A DNA stretch of 6,516 nt, from NCBI GenBank assembly GCA_009705165.1, contig WLCU01000058.1, forward strand, positions 1 through 6,516. The letters run 5' to 3'. Positions 1 to 6,001 of the stretch are shown piece after piece (position 1 is the stretch's first letter; the number at the start of each line of letters is the position of its first letter). The position numbers and the translations under genes were made by a program. This DNA comes from Actinomycetota bacterium. Its GTDB lineage: Bacteria; Actinomycetota; Actinomycetes; Nanopelagicales; Nanopelagicaceae. The notes below the pieces were generated by a model, which ran no database searches, was not told the origin of the DNA, and worked only from the letters and a program-made list of their open reading frames with translations.

Positions 1-242
1 GAAAGACATCACATAGTGATGGATTAAATCTATTGCCAGATATTGAAGTAATTCCACACTATGACAAAATGCTTGGATGGTTGCCAGATCGTGTGGCTTC
101 TTTCATTGTGCGCATTGGCGCAGAATCCACATTAATTGGAATCGATGAAAACACCGCGTTGATAAACGATGACATATGGAGAGTTGTAGGCGTTGGCAAA
201 GTTCACATTTTGCGTGGGGCGCTAGAAATATCTCAAAACTAG
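1..242 (+). CDS. Peptidase S51-like protein (class I glutamine amidotransferase fold), C-terminal fragment
   Basis: The reading frame is open from the left edge (first full codon at base 3) to a TAG at 240-242, so about 79 C-terminal residues are visible and the true start lies outside the window. The TTG at 33 is an internal leucine codon, not a start. Visible features are GLNLLPDIEVIPHYD near the beginning, GIDENTALI in the middle, and a closing strand pattern W-R-V-V-G-V-G-K-V. This order (G-L-x-L-L-P, then an H-Y/F-D element, then G-I-D-E-x-T-A-L) is typical of the C-terminal half of S51 proteins, which include dipeptidase E and cyanophycinase. The catalytic Ser-His-Glu region would lie upstream and is not seen, so activity cannot be judged. 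The HYD element looks more like the general S51 group than cyanophycinase, where I would expect HF followed by QRGR. No terminator is evident after the gene. Confidence 0.7.
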   Translation, partial: KTSHSDGLNLLPDIEVIPHYDKMLGWLPDRVASFIVRIGAESTLIGIDENTALINDDIWRVVGVGKVHILRGALEISQN

Positions 243-276
243 CTCACTATATGAGGGCTACTACTCTTACTTTTCA

Positions 277-305
277 TTGATTGCTGGCTAAGCCAGGTCT
301 ACTTT
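277..305 (+). promoter_or_regulatory. Predicted promoter of the aldehyde dehydrogenase operon
   Basis: TTGATT at 277-282 and TACTTT at 300-305 are separated by 17 bases, close to the sigma-70/SigA pattern (TTGACA, TANNNT). The start of transcription would fall near 312, giving a leader of about 42 bases. The spacer is almost filled by a perfect inverted repeat, which suggests repressor control. This is pattern recognition only. Confidence 0.5.
284..296. promoter_or_regulatory. Palindromic operator candidate in the promoter spacer
   Basis: CTGGCT-A-AGCCAG is a perfect inverted repeat with 6-bp arms and a single central base. It sits exactly between the predicted -35 and -10 elements, where a bound dimeric regulator would block RNA polymerase. 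As an RNA hairpin it could not form, because the loop would be one base, so a DNA-binding site is the better reading. The regulator is unknown and no regulator gene is present in the window. Confidence 0.45.
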
Positions 306-317
306 CAATCCAACATT

Positions 318-335
318 GCGCGCACCGTTGCGTGC
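318..335 (+). promoter_or_regulatory. Leader hairpin upstream of the aldehyde dehydrogenase ribosome binding site
   Basis: GCGCGC (318-323) pairs with GCGTGC (330-335) with one G-U pair, and A324-T329 adds a seventh pair closing a CCGT loop. It lies inside the predicted leader, 9 bases before the GGAGG at 345-349. The same bases also form an imperfect direct repeat, TTGCGCGC (316-323) and TTGCGTGC (328-335), so the region could instead be a tandem protein-binding site. Confidence 0.3.
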
Positions 336-344
336 CTAGACGTT

Positions 345-349
345 GGAGG
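345..349 (+). promoter_or_regulatory. Ribosome binding site of the aldehyde dehydrogenase gene
   Basis: GGAGG is followed by AAAA and the ATG at 354. The gap is short, four bases. The same arrangement (GGAGG, AAAA, start codon) occurs before the BMP gene at 6052, so this spacing appears normal for the organism. Confidence 0.75.
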
Positions 350-353
350 AAAA

Positions 354-1877
354 ATGACTGATTTCATTGCTCCCGGACAACCCGGAAGCAAAGTTAATTA
401 CGCAGCACGATATGACCAATGGATCAATGGTGAGTATGTAAAACCAGATTCAGGTCAATATTTTGAAAACGTAACTCCAGTTACTGGAAAAGTTTTCTGC
501 GAAGTTGCACGTGGTAATGCCAAGGACATCGATAAAGCTCTAGATGCTGCACATGCAGCTGCACCTGCGTGGGGTAAGACTTCTGCAACTGAGCGCGCAA
601 TAATCCTTAACAAGATTGCAGATCGCATGGAAGCAAATGTTGAGGCGATTGCAGTTGCTGAAACTTGGGAAAACGGAAAGCCAGTTCGTGAAGCGCTCTA
701 TGTCGATATCCCACTAGCAATAGATCACTTTAGATATTTTGCTGCCGCAGTCCGCGCTCAAGAAGGAACTGCAGGCGAATTAGATCATGACACTGTGGCG
801 TATCACTTCCATGAGCCACTAGGAGTTGTTGGTCAGATCATTCCGTGGAACTTCCCAATCTTGATGGCGGTCTGGAAATTAGCTCCAGCTTTAGCTGCAG
901 GTAACTGCGTTGTTTTAAAGCCAGCTGAACAAACTCCAGTTTCAATTCTTTTCTTAATGGACATCATTAAAGATCTATTGCCACCAGGAGTTGTAAATAT
1001 CGTTAATGGCTTTGGCGTTGAAGCAGGTAAGCCACTTGCCTCATCACCTCGTATTGCCAAAATTGCATTTACTGGTGAAACCACAACTGGTCGTTTAATC
1101 ATGCAATATGCCTCAGAAAACATCATCCCTGTCACTCTTGAATTAGGTGGCAAGAGCCCAAACATCTTCTTTAATGATGTTGCAGCTGAAAATGATGCGT
1201 TCTACGACAAAGCCCTTGAAGGCTTCACAATGTTTGCAGTAAATCAAGGCGAAGTGTGTACTTGTCCATCACGTGGTCTTGTGGAATCAAAGATTTATGA
1301 CAAGTTCATGGGTGATGTAACTGCCCGAACTCAAGCAATCAAGATGGGTAATCCATTAGATCTATCAACAATGATGGGTGCGCAAGCCAGCACTGATCAG
1401 TTAGAAAAAATCCTTTCTTACTTAGATATCGGAAAGAAAGAAGGCGCAAAAGTAATAACTGGTGGAGAGCGCGCAGATCTTGGCGGCGAACTATCTGGTG
1501 GCTATTACGTGATGCCAACAATCTTTGAAGGTAACAACAAGATGAGAATCTTCCAGGAAGAAATCTTCGGACCAGTTGTCTCTGTGACAAAGTTTGATGG
1601 CTTTGATAACGCCATGGAAATTGCAAATGACACTTTGTATGGACTAGGTGCAGGTGTATGGACTCGCGATATGAATACCGCTTATCGTGCAGGACGGGCA
1701 ATTCAAGCTGGTCGCGTCTGGACTAACTGCTATCACGCATATCCAGCCGGTGCAGCATTTGGTGGTTACAAGGCTTCTGGAATTGGCCGCGAAAACCATA
1801 AGATGATGCTTGATCATTACCAACAGACAAAGAACCTGCTAGTTTCGTATTCACCAAACAAGCTCGGTTTCTTCTAA
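354..1877 (+). CDS. NAD(P)-dependent aldehyde dehydrogenase, AldB/ExaC/ThcA type
   Basis: A 507-residue cytoplasmic enzyme that oxidises an aldehyde, probably acetaldehyde or another short aliphatic one, to the acid with NAD(P)+. All key family elements are present: PWNFP with oxyanion Asn166; coenzyme-binding Lys189 and Glu192 in [10 protein letters not shown]; the Rossmann G-x-T-x-x-G at 241-246 (GETTTG); general base Glu263 in LELGGKSP; catalytic Cys302 in [11 protein letters not shown]; and EEIFGP at 402-407. The [11 protein letters not shown] and [18 protein letters not shown] signatures mark the AldB/ExaC/AcoD/ThcA branch, whose members are about 505-512 residues, so the gene is full length. 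Glu192 at the ribose-binding position favours NAD+ over NADP+ (inference). The start is fixed by GGAGG at 345-349. The TAA stop overlaps the ribosome binding site of the DUF779 gene, so the two are an operon. Substrate is not determinable from sequence; a branch-specific symbol is withheld. Confidence 0.95.
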   Translation: MTDFIAPGQPGSKVNYAARYDQWINGEYVKPDSGQYFENVTPVTGKVFCEVARGNAKDIDKALDAAHAAAPAWGKTSATERAIILNKIADRMEANVEAIAVAETWENGKPVREALYVDIPLAIDHFRYFAAAVRAQEGTAGELDHDTVAYHFHEPLGVVGQIIPWNFPILMAVWKLAPALAAGNCVVLKPAEQTPVSILFLMDIIKDLLPPGVVNIVNGFGVEAGKPLASSPRIAKIAFTGETTTGRLIMQYASENIIPVTLELGGKSPNIFFNDVAAENDAFYDKALEGFTMFAVNQGEVCTCPSRGLVESKIYDKFMGDVTARTQAIKMGNPLDLSTMMGAQASTDQLEKILSYLDIGKKEGAKVITGGERADLGGELSGGYYVMPTIFEGNNKMRIFQEEIFGPVVSVTKFDGFDNAMEIANDTLYGLGAGVWTRDMNTAYRAGRAIQAGRVWTNCYHAYPAGAAFGGYKASGIGRENHKMMLDHYQQTKNLLVSYSPNKLGFF

Positions 1878-1886
1878 GGAGAACAC

Positions 1887-2288
1887 ATGACACTGCCGTC
1901 TCGCGTTGATTACACACGCGAGGCGGCATTGTTATTAATAAAACTTTCTGCAATCAACGGAGCTTTGATGTTTCACCAATCAGGCGGCTGTTGTGACGGG
2001 TCGTCTCCCATGTGTTATCTCAAAGGTGAATTTCGTGTTGGTGGATCAGATGTTTTAGTTGGGGAACTTGAAATCCCAGAACTGCACGAAGCAATTCAAG
2101 TCTGGATGTCAGCTTCCCAATTTGAGTACTGGAAACACACGCACCTAACCATTGATGTTGTTGATGGACGTGGAGGTGGCTTTTCACTTGAATCAACCGA
2201 AGGCAAACGATTCTTAATTCGCTCTCGGCTATTTACGGACGAAGAGTGGGCGTTATTAGAAAACTCCCCAGTTCAAACGGGGGCATAA
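1887..2288 (+). CDS. DUF779 domain protein, partner of the aldehyde dehydrogenase
   Basis: A 133-residue soluble protein with no signal peptide or membrane segment, matching the usual size of the DUF779 family. The diagnostic stretch is FHQSGGCCDGSSPMC at residues 29-43, containing His30, Cys35, Cys36, Asp37 and Cys43. A second polar cluster follows (H84 and H86 in WKHTHLTIDVVDGRGGG, residues 82-98). It starts 9 bases after the dehydrogenase stop. Its ribosome binding site AAGGAG (1876-1881) overlaps that stop, so translation is probably coupled. DUF779 genes commonly sit directly after this type of aldehyde dehydrogenase (for example Rv0458/Rv0459 in Mycobacterium tuberculosis, from memory), but no function is established. 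The Cys/His set suggests metal binding or thiol chemistry, perhaps protecting or maturing the dehydrogenase's active cysteine; this is inference. The stop codon merges into the terminator stem. Confidence 0.9.
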   Translation: MTLPSRVDYTREAALLLIKLSAINGALMFHQSGGCCDGSSPMCYLKGEFRVGGSDVLVGELEIPELHEAIQVWMSASQFEYWKHTHLTIDVVDGRGGGFSLESTEGKRFLIRSRLFTDEEWALLENSPVQTGA

Positions 2289-2321
2289 AAAAACCCGCCG
2301 TAGTTAGCGGCGGGTTTTTTT
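2287..2321. terminator. Perfect bidirectional rho-independent terminator
   Basis: Seven A then CCCGCCG (2287-2300) pairs exactly with CGGCGGG then seven T (2308-2321) around a 7-base loop, TAGTTAG: 14 bp with no mismatch. The T run serves the dehydrogenase-DUF779 operon on the plus strand. The A run becomes a U run for the ABC ATPase transcript, which arrives from the right after its stop at 2333. The left arm begins within the DUF779 TAA stop (2286-2288). Confidence 0.93.
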
Positions 2322-2332
2322 ATTTAAAGAAT

Positions 2333-3412
2333 TTAAACACGCTCTCCAGTTGTTGTGCTGAATAGGTGTACTGCTGAAGGAATAGCAGAAACTGTAATTG
2401 TCTCGCCAGCCTTAGGAGGATTCTTTGGATCCCAGCGAACAATTACTTGCGCGCCTTCATCAGTTGAGTTCGCAAACTTAACTGTTGAATCAGCAGGCTT
2501 TCCATAAACGAAAGCATCTGAGCCAAGTTCTTCAACTACTTCAACCAAAACATGGAAGCCTTGAGAAGAAGGTGTGAAGCCTTCTGGGCGAACGCCAACA
2601 GTTACTTCATTTCCAGCTGATGCAGGAACATCAATTGCTAGATCCCCAAGCATTGCCTTGCCTCCGCTAACTGGCGCATTGAGCAAGTTCATAGCTGGTG
2701 AACCAATAAAGCCTGCAACGAAAGCATTTGCTGGGTTGTCATAAAGATTACGAGGTGTGTCTACTTGCTGTAGCAAACCATCTTTTAGAACTGCAACACG
2801 ATCACCCATTGTCATAGCTTCAACTTGGTCGTGCGTTACATAAACAGTTGTGATTCCTAGACGGCGCTGCAATGCAGCAATTTGTGTACGAGTTGCAACA
2901 CGCAATTTCGCATCAAGGTTTGAAAGAGGTTCATCCATGAGGAAAACCTGTGGTTCGCGAACAATCGCGCGGCCCATTGCAACGCGCTGGCGTTGTCCAC
3001 CTGATAGAGCTTTTGGTTTGCGCTCTAGGTATGGCTCGAGATCAAGAAGCTTTGCTGCTTCAAGAACACGGCGTTCGCGTTCTTCTTTTGGTGTTCCAGC
3101 GATTTTTAGTGCGAAGCCCATGTTCTCTGCAACTGTCATGTGTGGATACAGTGCATAAGACTGGAAAACCATCGCAATATCGCGATCCTTTGGTGCAACG
3201 TTTGTTACGTCGCGATCACCGATCAAGATTCTTCCGTTATCGACTTCTTCAAGTCCGGCCAACATACGTAGTGATGTTGACTTTCCGCAGCCAGATGGGC
3301 CGACTAAAACCAAAAACTCACCATCATTAACAGTGAGATTTAATTTATCGACAGCTGGTGCCGTTGTTCCTGGATAGATACGTGATGCGGCTTCAAAAAC
3401 TACTGATGCCAT
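2333..3412 (-). CDS. ugpC: Carbohydrate ABC importer ATP-binding subunit (UgpC/MsiK/MalK type)
   Basis: A 359-residue cytoplasmic ATPase that energises sugar-type ABC importers. Motifs in order: Walker A GPSGCGKST at 38-46, Q-loop Gln84 (VFQSYALYP), signature LSGGQ at 136-140, Walker B VFLMDEP at 156-162 with catalytic Glu161, D-loop SNLD at 164-167, switch His194, then a C-terminal TOBE-type regulatory domain from about 235 to 355. Length and N-terminus (MASVVFEAASRIYPGTTAPA) match the actinobacterial UgpC/MsiK group. The frame stays open upstream to 3574, but that would overlap the divergent gene and encode a Pro/Arg/Ser-rich tail. The ATG at 3412 has AAGGAGA 8 bases ahead, so it is chosen. 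No permease or sugar-binding protein is adjacent, which fits an MsiK-like ATPase shared by several distant permeases; the substrate therefore cannot be assigned and the glycerol-3-phosphate label is only the family name. Confidence 0.93.
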   Translation of the reverse strand: MASVVFEAASRIYPGTTAPAVDKLNLTVNDGEFLVLVGPSGCGKSTSLRMLAGLEEVDNGRILIGDRDVTNVAPKDRDIAMVFQSYALYPHMTVAENMGFALKIAGTPKEERERRVLEAAKLLDLEPYLERKPKALSGGQRQRVAMGRAIVREPQVFLMDEPLSNLDAKLRVATRTQIAALQRRLGITTVYVTHDQVEAMTMGDRVAVLKDGLLQQVDTPRNLYDNPANAFVAGFIGSPAMNLLNAPVSGGKAMLGDLAIDVPASAGNEVTVGVRPEGFTPSSQGFHVLVEVVEELGSDAFVYGKPADSTVKFANSTDEGAQVIVRWDPKNPPKAGETITVSAIPSAVHLFSTTTGERV

Positions 3413-3488
3413 GAGATTGCTCTCCTTCTCCGGGCAGGTACGTGCCCGACGGTCCGTGGATGAAGGTGATGGTCCGGATGGACCAACA
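3413..3488 (-). promoter_or_regulatory. Structured 5' leader of the ABC ATPase gene (msiK-like RNA candidate)
   Basis: Reading the minus strand from the predicted start near 3488: hairpin I is TGGTCC/GGACCA (3485-3480 with 3475-3470, loop ATCC); a second GGACC at 3455-3451 could pair with the same GGTCC; hairpin II is CGGGCA/TGCCCG (3448-3443 with 3436-3431, 6-base loop). Then comes the Shine-Dalgarno AAGGAGA (3427-3421), whose GAGA (3424-3421) can pair with TCTC (3416-3413) around a GCAA tetraloop directly before the ATG. Stems near or covering the ribosome binding site imply translational control. A conserved RNA called the msiK motif is reported in Actinobacteria upstream of genes of this kind; whether this leader matches it needs a covariance-model search. 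Confidence 0.45.
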
Positions 3489-3494
3489 CCGCAA

Positions 3495-3523
3495 AGATTA
3501 CGCGTAAAAGGGGCAGATGCCAA
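3495..3523 (-). promoter_or_regulatory. Predicted promoter of the ABC ATPase gene
   Basis: On the minus strand TTGGCA (3523-3518) and TAATCT (3500-3495) are separated by exactly 17 bases, a good sigma-70/SigA match. Transcription would start near 3488, leaving a leader of about 75 bases before the ATG at 3412. Confidence 0.6.
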
Positions 3524-3528
3524 TGCCG

Positions 3529-3540
3529 GGCCTAAAGGCC
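3529..3540. promoter_or_regulatory. Inverted repeat between the two divergent promoters
   Basis: GGCCT-AA-AGGCC has 5-bp arms and a 2-base centre. It lies just upstream of the ATPase -35 element (3518-3523) and just upstream of the -10 of the CNNM/CorC gene (3547-3552), so a bound regulator could affect both. Short G+C-rich palindromes also occur by chance, so this is tentative. Confidence 0.25.
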
Positions 3541-3546
3541 GTGCCG

Positions 3547-3552
3547 TATAGT
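3547..3552 (+). promoter_or_regulatory. Predicted -10 element for a leaderless CNNM/CorC transcript
   Basis: TATAGT ends 10 bases before the ATG at 3563, so transcription would begin within about four bases of the start codon. No Shine-Dalgarno sequence and no clear -35 are present. Leaderless transcripts driven by a TANNNT element are common in Actinobacteria, so the arrangement is plausible. Confidence 0.45.
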
Positions 3553-3562
3553 TGGCCACATA

Positions 3563-4858
3563 ATGCAGACTCACTCGGTCGGTACGTTATTTGCGGATTT
3601 AGCCCTAGTGGCCAGCCTTATTTTATTGGCCGCCCTTTTCGTTGCTGCTGAAATTGCACTCATCTCCTTGCGCGAAAGCCAGATCCGCCAAATCGCTGGC
3701 CGGGGAAAACGCGGCGCTCGCGTTGCAAAGTTGGCTGAAAACCCCAACCGTTTCTTAGCTGCGGCACAAGTTGGCGTAACCGTCTGCGGCTTTTTATCTG
3801 CAGCCCTTGGCGCCGAAAAACTTGGAGGCTACGTAATCCCTTGGCTTGAAGAAAAAGGTCTGTCTACTGGCTTGAGCACAACAATTTCAATTATTGGTGT
3901 GACTTTAGTGATCGCATATTTTTCACTGGTATTTGGCGAACTTGTGCCAAAACGTTTGGCTTTGTTTAGAAGCGAAGAAATTTCTTTGGCATCGGCAGGA
4001 ATTATTGATGTGATTGCCAAAATTTTCCGCCCAGTCATTTGGCTGTTATCAAGGTCTACAGATTTTGTAGTTCGCGGATTTGGAATCGATCCAAAGGAAG
4101 CGCGAAGCCAGATTTCTGAAGAAGAGCTCCTTGATTTAGTTGCCGGCCATGCCGCGTTAACTGATGAAGAACGCGACATCGTAGAAGAAGTATTCAATGC
4201 ATCTGAGCGCCAAATCCATGAAGTCATGGTGCCGCGCACCGAAGTTGATTTTATGGATGCATCTTTAACTGTTGGAAAAGCCATTGAAGTTGCAGTTGAC
4301 CGTGCGCACTCACGTTACCCAGTGATCCGTGGATCATCGGATGAAGTTATCGGTTTTATTCATGTGCGCGACTTACTCGATACTTCGCTTGCATCAAAGG
4401 CAACCAAAATAATTGAACTGGTTCGAAACATTATGTTCCTGCCAGGTACCAAAGGAATTCTGCCTGCGCTAACTGAGATGCGTGAACAAGGCCAGCATGT
4501 AGCAATCGTTTTAGATGAGTATGGCGGCACTGATGGAATTGTCACCCTAGAGGATTTAGTTGAGTGCCTCATTGGTGATATTCGTGATGAATACGATGAA
4601 GATGAGGGCGAAGTTTTACAAGAAGCACGCACTGGTGATTTTGAAGTCGATGGACTTATTTCAATTGCGGACTTAATTGAACAAATAGGCCTTGAAATTC
4701 CAGATGGGCCATATGAAACAGCAAGCGGATTTGTCATGCACTATTTAGGAAGAATCCCCAAAGAACACGATGTTGTCAGCGTCAACGGGCTGCGAATTAC
4801 TGTGCTTTCGATGGAAGGTAAACGCGCTGGCCAGTTATTGATCTCTCGCACCTCCTGA
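3563..4858 (+). CDS. CNNM/CorC (HlyC/CorC) family membrane protein with CBS pair
   Basis: A 431-residue membrane protein of the family implicated in Mg2+/Co2+ transport or homeostasis, often annotated as hemolysin or hemolysin-like. Domains in order: a DUF21/CNNM transmembrane region, residues about 10-165, with hydrophobic segments near 12-34, 66-86, 105-125 and 142-162 and the family marks VAAEIALIS (27-35) and GELVPK (125-130); a Bateman (CBS pair) module about 215-340, opening with VMVPRTEVDF and ending with LDEYGGTDGIVTLEDLVECLIGD; an acidic linker around 341-350; and a CorC_HlyC domain about 355-428. It is full length for the family. The ATG at 3563 is the earliest possible start: upstream in-frame codons contain no start before a TAA at 3533-3535, and later starts would cut into the first membrane segment. 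trpS follows after 19 bases with no terminator, so they are probably co-transcribed. Ion specificity and direction of transport are unknown. Confidence 0.92.
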   Translation: MQTHSVGTLFADLALVASLILLAALFVAAEIALISLRESQIRQIAGRGKRGARVAKLAENPNRFLAAAQVGVTVCGFLSAALGAEKLGGYVIPWLEEKGLSTGLSTTISIIGVTLVIAYFSLVFGELVPKRLALFRSEEISLASAGIIDVIAKIFRPVIWLLSRSTDFVVRGFGIDPKEARSQISEEELLDLVAGHAALTDEERDIVEEVFNASERQIHEVMVPRTEVDFMDASLTVGKAIEVAVDRAHSRYPVIRGSSDEVIGFIHVRDLLDTSLASKATKIIELVRNIMFLPGTKGILPALTEMREQGQHVAIVLDEYGGTDGIVTLEDLVECLIGDIRDEYDEDEGEVLQEARTGDFEVDGLISIADLIEQIGLEIPDGPYETASGFVMHYLGRIPKEHDVVSVNGLRITVLSMEGKRAGQLLISRTS

Positions 4859-4877
4859 TGTGTGAAAGAATTAACGC

Positions 4878-5876
4878 ATGAGCACCAAGCGAGTTTTATC
4901 TGGAATTCAGCCTACAAGCGATTCATTTCACCTAGGGAACTATCTTGGCGCAGTAAAGCAGTGGGTCGATCTTCAAGATGGCCACGATGCCTTCTATTGC
5001 ATCGTAGATTTGCACGCACTTACTGGTGAAATCGAGCCATCACTTTTGCGCAAACGCACCTTAGCTTCAGCTGCTCAATTACTTGCACTTGGGATTTCGC
5101 CAGAAAAGTCAACTCTTTTTGTTCAATCTCAAGTTCCACAACACAATCAACTTGGTTGGTTAATGGAGTGCATGGCAGGTTTTGGTGAGGCAAGCCGTAT
5201 GACGCAATTCAAAGATAAATCTGCAAAAGGTGGCGCTGATTCTGCACGTGTTGGTTTATTTACTTATCCAATGTTGCAAGCGGCCGATATTTTGTTGTAT
5301 CAAGCAGATCTAGTGCCAGTAGGTGAGGATCAGCGTCAACATATTGAACTCACTCGTGACTTAGCCGGTCGTTTTAACACTCGCTTCGGTCAGACATTTA
5401 CTATCCCTGATAATTTTATTTTAAAGACTGCGGCCAAAATACAAGACTTGCAGGATCCATCGTCAAAAATGAGTAAGTCTTCGGGCTCTGTCGCCGGTGT
5501 ACTAGAACTTATGGATACACCAGAATCAAATGCAAAAAAGATTAAAAGCGCAGCAACTGATGCAGGCCGCGAAGTGACATTCGATGAAAAAGAAAAGCCA
5601 GGAATTAGTAATTTACTAACAATCCATAGCGCGCTTTCAGGTCAAAGCATTGAGAGTATTGAAAAAGAGTTTGAAGGTAAGGGCTACGGTGATTTCAAGG
5701 GAGCTGTCGCAGAAGTTGTCGTTGAGTACTTCCGCCCAATCCGCGCAAACGCGCTTGAACTTTTAGGTGATGAAAAGCATTTGCTTGATCTTTTGCATGA
5801 AGGTGCAGCAAAAGCACGCGTAGTAGCCTCACAAACCCTTGAAAAAGCCTATGAGAACTTGGGAATCGTTAAATAA
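4878..5876 (+). CDS. trpS: Tryptophanyl-tRNA synthetase
   Basis: A 332-residue class I synthetase that attaches tryptophan to tRNA-Trp in the cytoplasm; the length is typical for the bacterial enzyme. The HIGH-type motif is HLGN (18-21) within [17 protein letters not shown]. The tryptophan pocket includes [10 protein letters not shown] with Asp137, equivalent to the indole-nitrogen-binding Asp of Geobacillus TrpRS. PVGEDQ is at 147-152, and the KMSKS loop is exact at 197-201. The C-terminal helical part contains [10 protein letters not shown]. It looks like the housekeeping enzyme rather than the second, indolmycin-type-resistance form. The start is certain because an in-frame TAA (4872-4874) precedes the ATG by one codon. 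The ribosome binding site is poor (GAAAG at 4864-4868), suggesting translation coupled to, or re-initiated from, the CNNM/CorC gene 19 bases upstream. No T-box or tryptophan leader peptide is seen. Confidence 0.97.
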   Translation: MSTKRVLSGIQPTSDSFHLGNYLGAVKQWVDLQDGHDAFYCIVDLHALTGEIEPSLLRKRTLASAAQLLALGISPEKSTLFVQSQVPQHNQLGWLMECMAGFGEASRMTQFKDKSAKGGADSARVGLFTYPMLQAADILLYQADLVPVGEDQRQHIELTRDLAGRFNTRFGQTFTIPDNFILKTAAKIQDLQDPSSKMSKSSGSVAGVLELMDTPESNAKKIKSAATDAGREVTFDEKEKPGISNLLTIHSALSGQSIESIEKEFEGKGYGDFKGAVAEVVVEYFRPIRANALELLGDEKHLLDLLHEGAAKARVVASQTLEKAYENLGIVK

Positions 5877-5888
5877 GCGAGAGTTAGC

Positions 5889-5914
5889 ACTATCAAGGCC
5901 AGGTTGAGAGTTTT
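5889..5914 (+). terminator. Possible weak terminator after trpS
   Basis: ACT (5889-5891) and TCAA (5893-5896) pair with TTGA (5904-5907) and AGT (5909-5911) with one A-G mismatch and a 7-base loop. The sequence after the stem is only TTT. The position, 12 bases after the trpS stop, is right, but the stem is A+T-rich and the U run is short, so termination may be partial. Confidence 0.35.
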
Positions 5915-5943
5915 CCAAAACGTTACATCAGTAGTTCCAAAAC
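5913..5943. repeat. Direct repeat TTCCAAAAC upstream of the BMP gene promoter
   Basis: Two exact 9-base copies lie at 5913-5921 and 5935-5943, start-to-start 22 bases or about two helical turns. This puts them on the same face of the DNA just upstream of the predicted -35 (5957). The first copy is also half of GTTTT-CC-AAAAC (5910-5921). The geometry suits an activator binding in tandem, but the evidence is the repeat alone. Confidence 0.4.
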
Positions 5944-5956
5944 CAGCGGGTGCGTG

Positions 5957-5986
5957 TTGAGTTTATTCATGCACAACTACTAGGCT
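5957..5986 (+). promoter_or_regulatory. Predicted promoter of the BMP gene
   Basis: TTGAGT (5957-5962) and TAGGCT (5981-5986) have an 18-base spacer. Transcription would start near 5993, giving a leader of about 59 bases that contains the hairpin at 6002-6031 and the ribosome binding site. The -10 is a moderate match (TANNNT). Confidence 0.5.
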
Positions 5987-6001
5987 CGCATCCACACAGA
6001 G

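Noticed and set aside
33..242. A complete 69-residue gene starting at TTG 33
   Set aside because: The frame is open to the left edge and the upstream codons continue the S51 pattern (GLNLLP), so the TTG is an internal leucine.
1..242. Cyanophycinase assignment
   Set aside because: The catalytic half is missing and the expected HF...QRGR segment is not seen; only the wider S51 family is supported.
243..276. Terminator after the S51 gene (CTCA...TGAG at 242-255)
   Set aside because: Only a 4-bp stem and no U run follow; not convincing.
354..1877. Substitution at the aldehyde dehydrogenase active site (CTC instead of the common CTA)
   Set aside because: The extra cysteine (304) two residues after Cys302 is standard for the AldB/ExaC branch ([11 protein letters not shown]), not an anomaly.
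833..1953. Minus-strand open frames within and across the aldehyde dehydrogenase gene
   Set aside because: They are antisense to a strongly conserved enzyme, resemble no family, and have no ribosome binding sites of note.
2850..3330. Plus-strand open frames inside the ABC ATPase gene
   Set aside because: Arg/Ser/Leu-rich translations opposite conserved Walker and signature motifs; shadows.
3413..3574. N-terminal extension of the ABC ATPase by 54 residues to a start at 3574
   Set aside because: It would overlap the divergent CNNM/CorC start, encodes a low-complexity tail, lacks family similarity, and covers the promoter and leader; the ATG at 3412 has a good Shine-Dalgarno site.
3829..4737. 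Minus-strand open frames inside the CNNM/CorC gene
   Set aside because: Ser/Thr/Arg-rich translations typical of antisense of a conserved gene, with no domain resemblance.
4878..5876. Second, antibiotic-resistance-type TrpRS
   Set aside because: The N-terminal [16 protein letters not shown] and exact KMSKS fit the housekeeping bacterial type.
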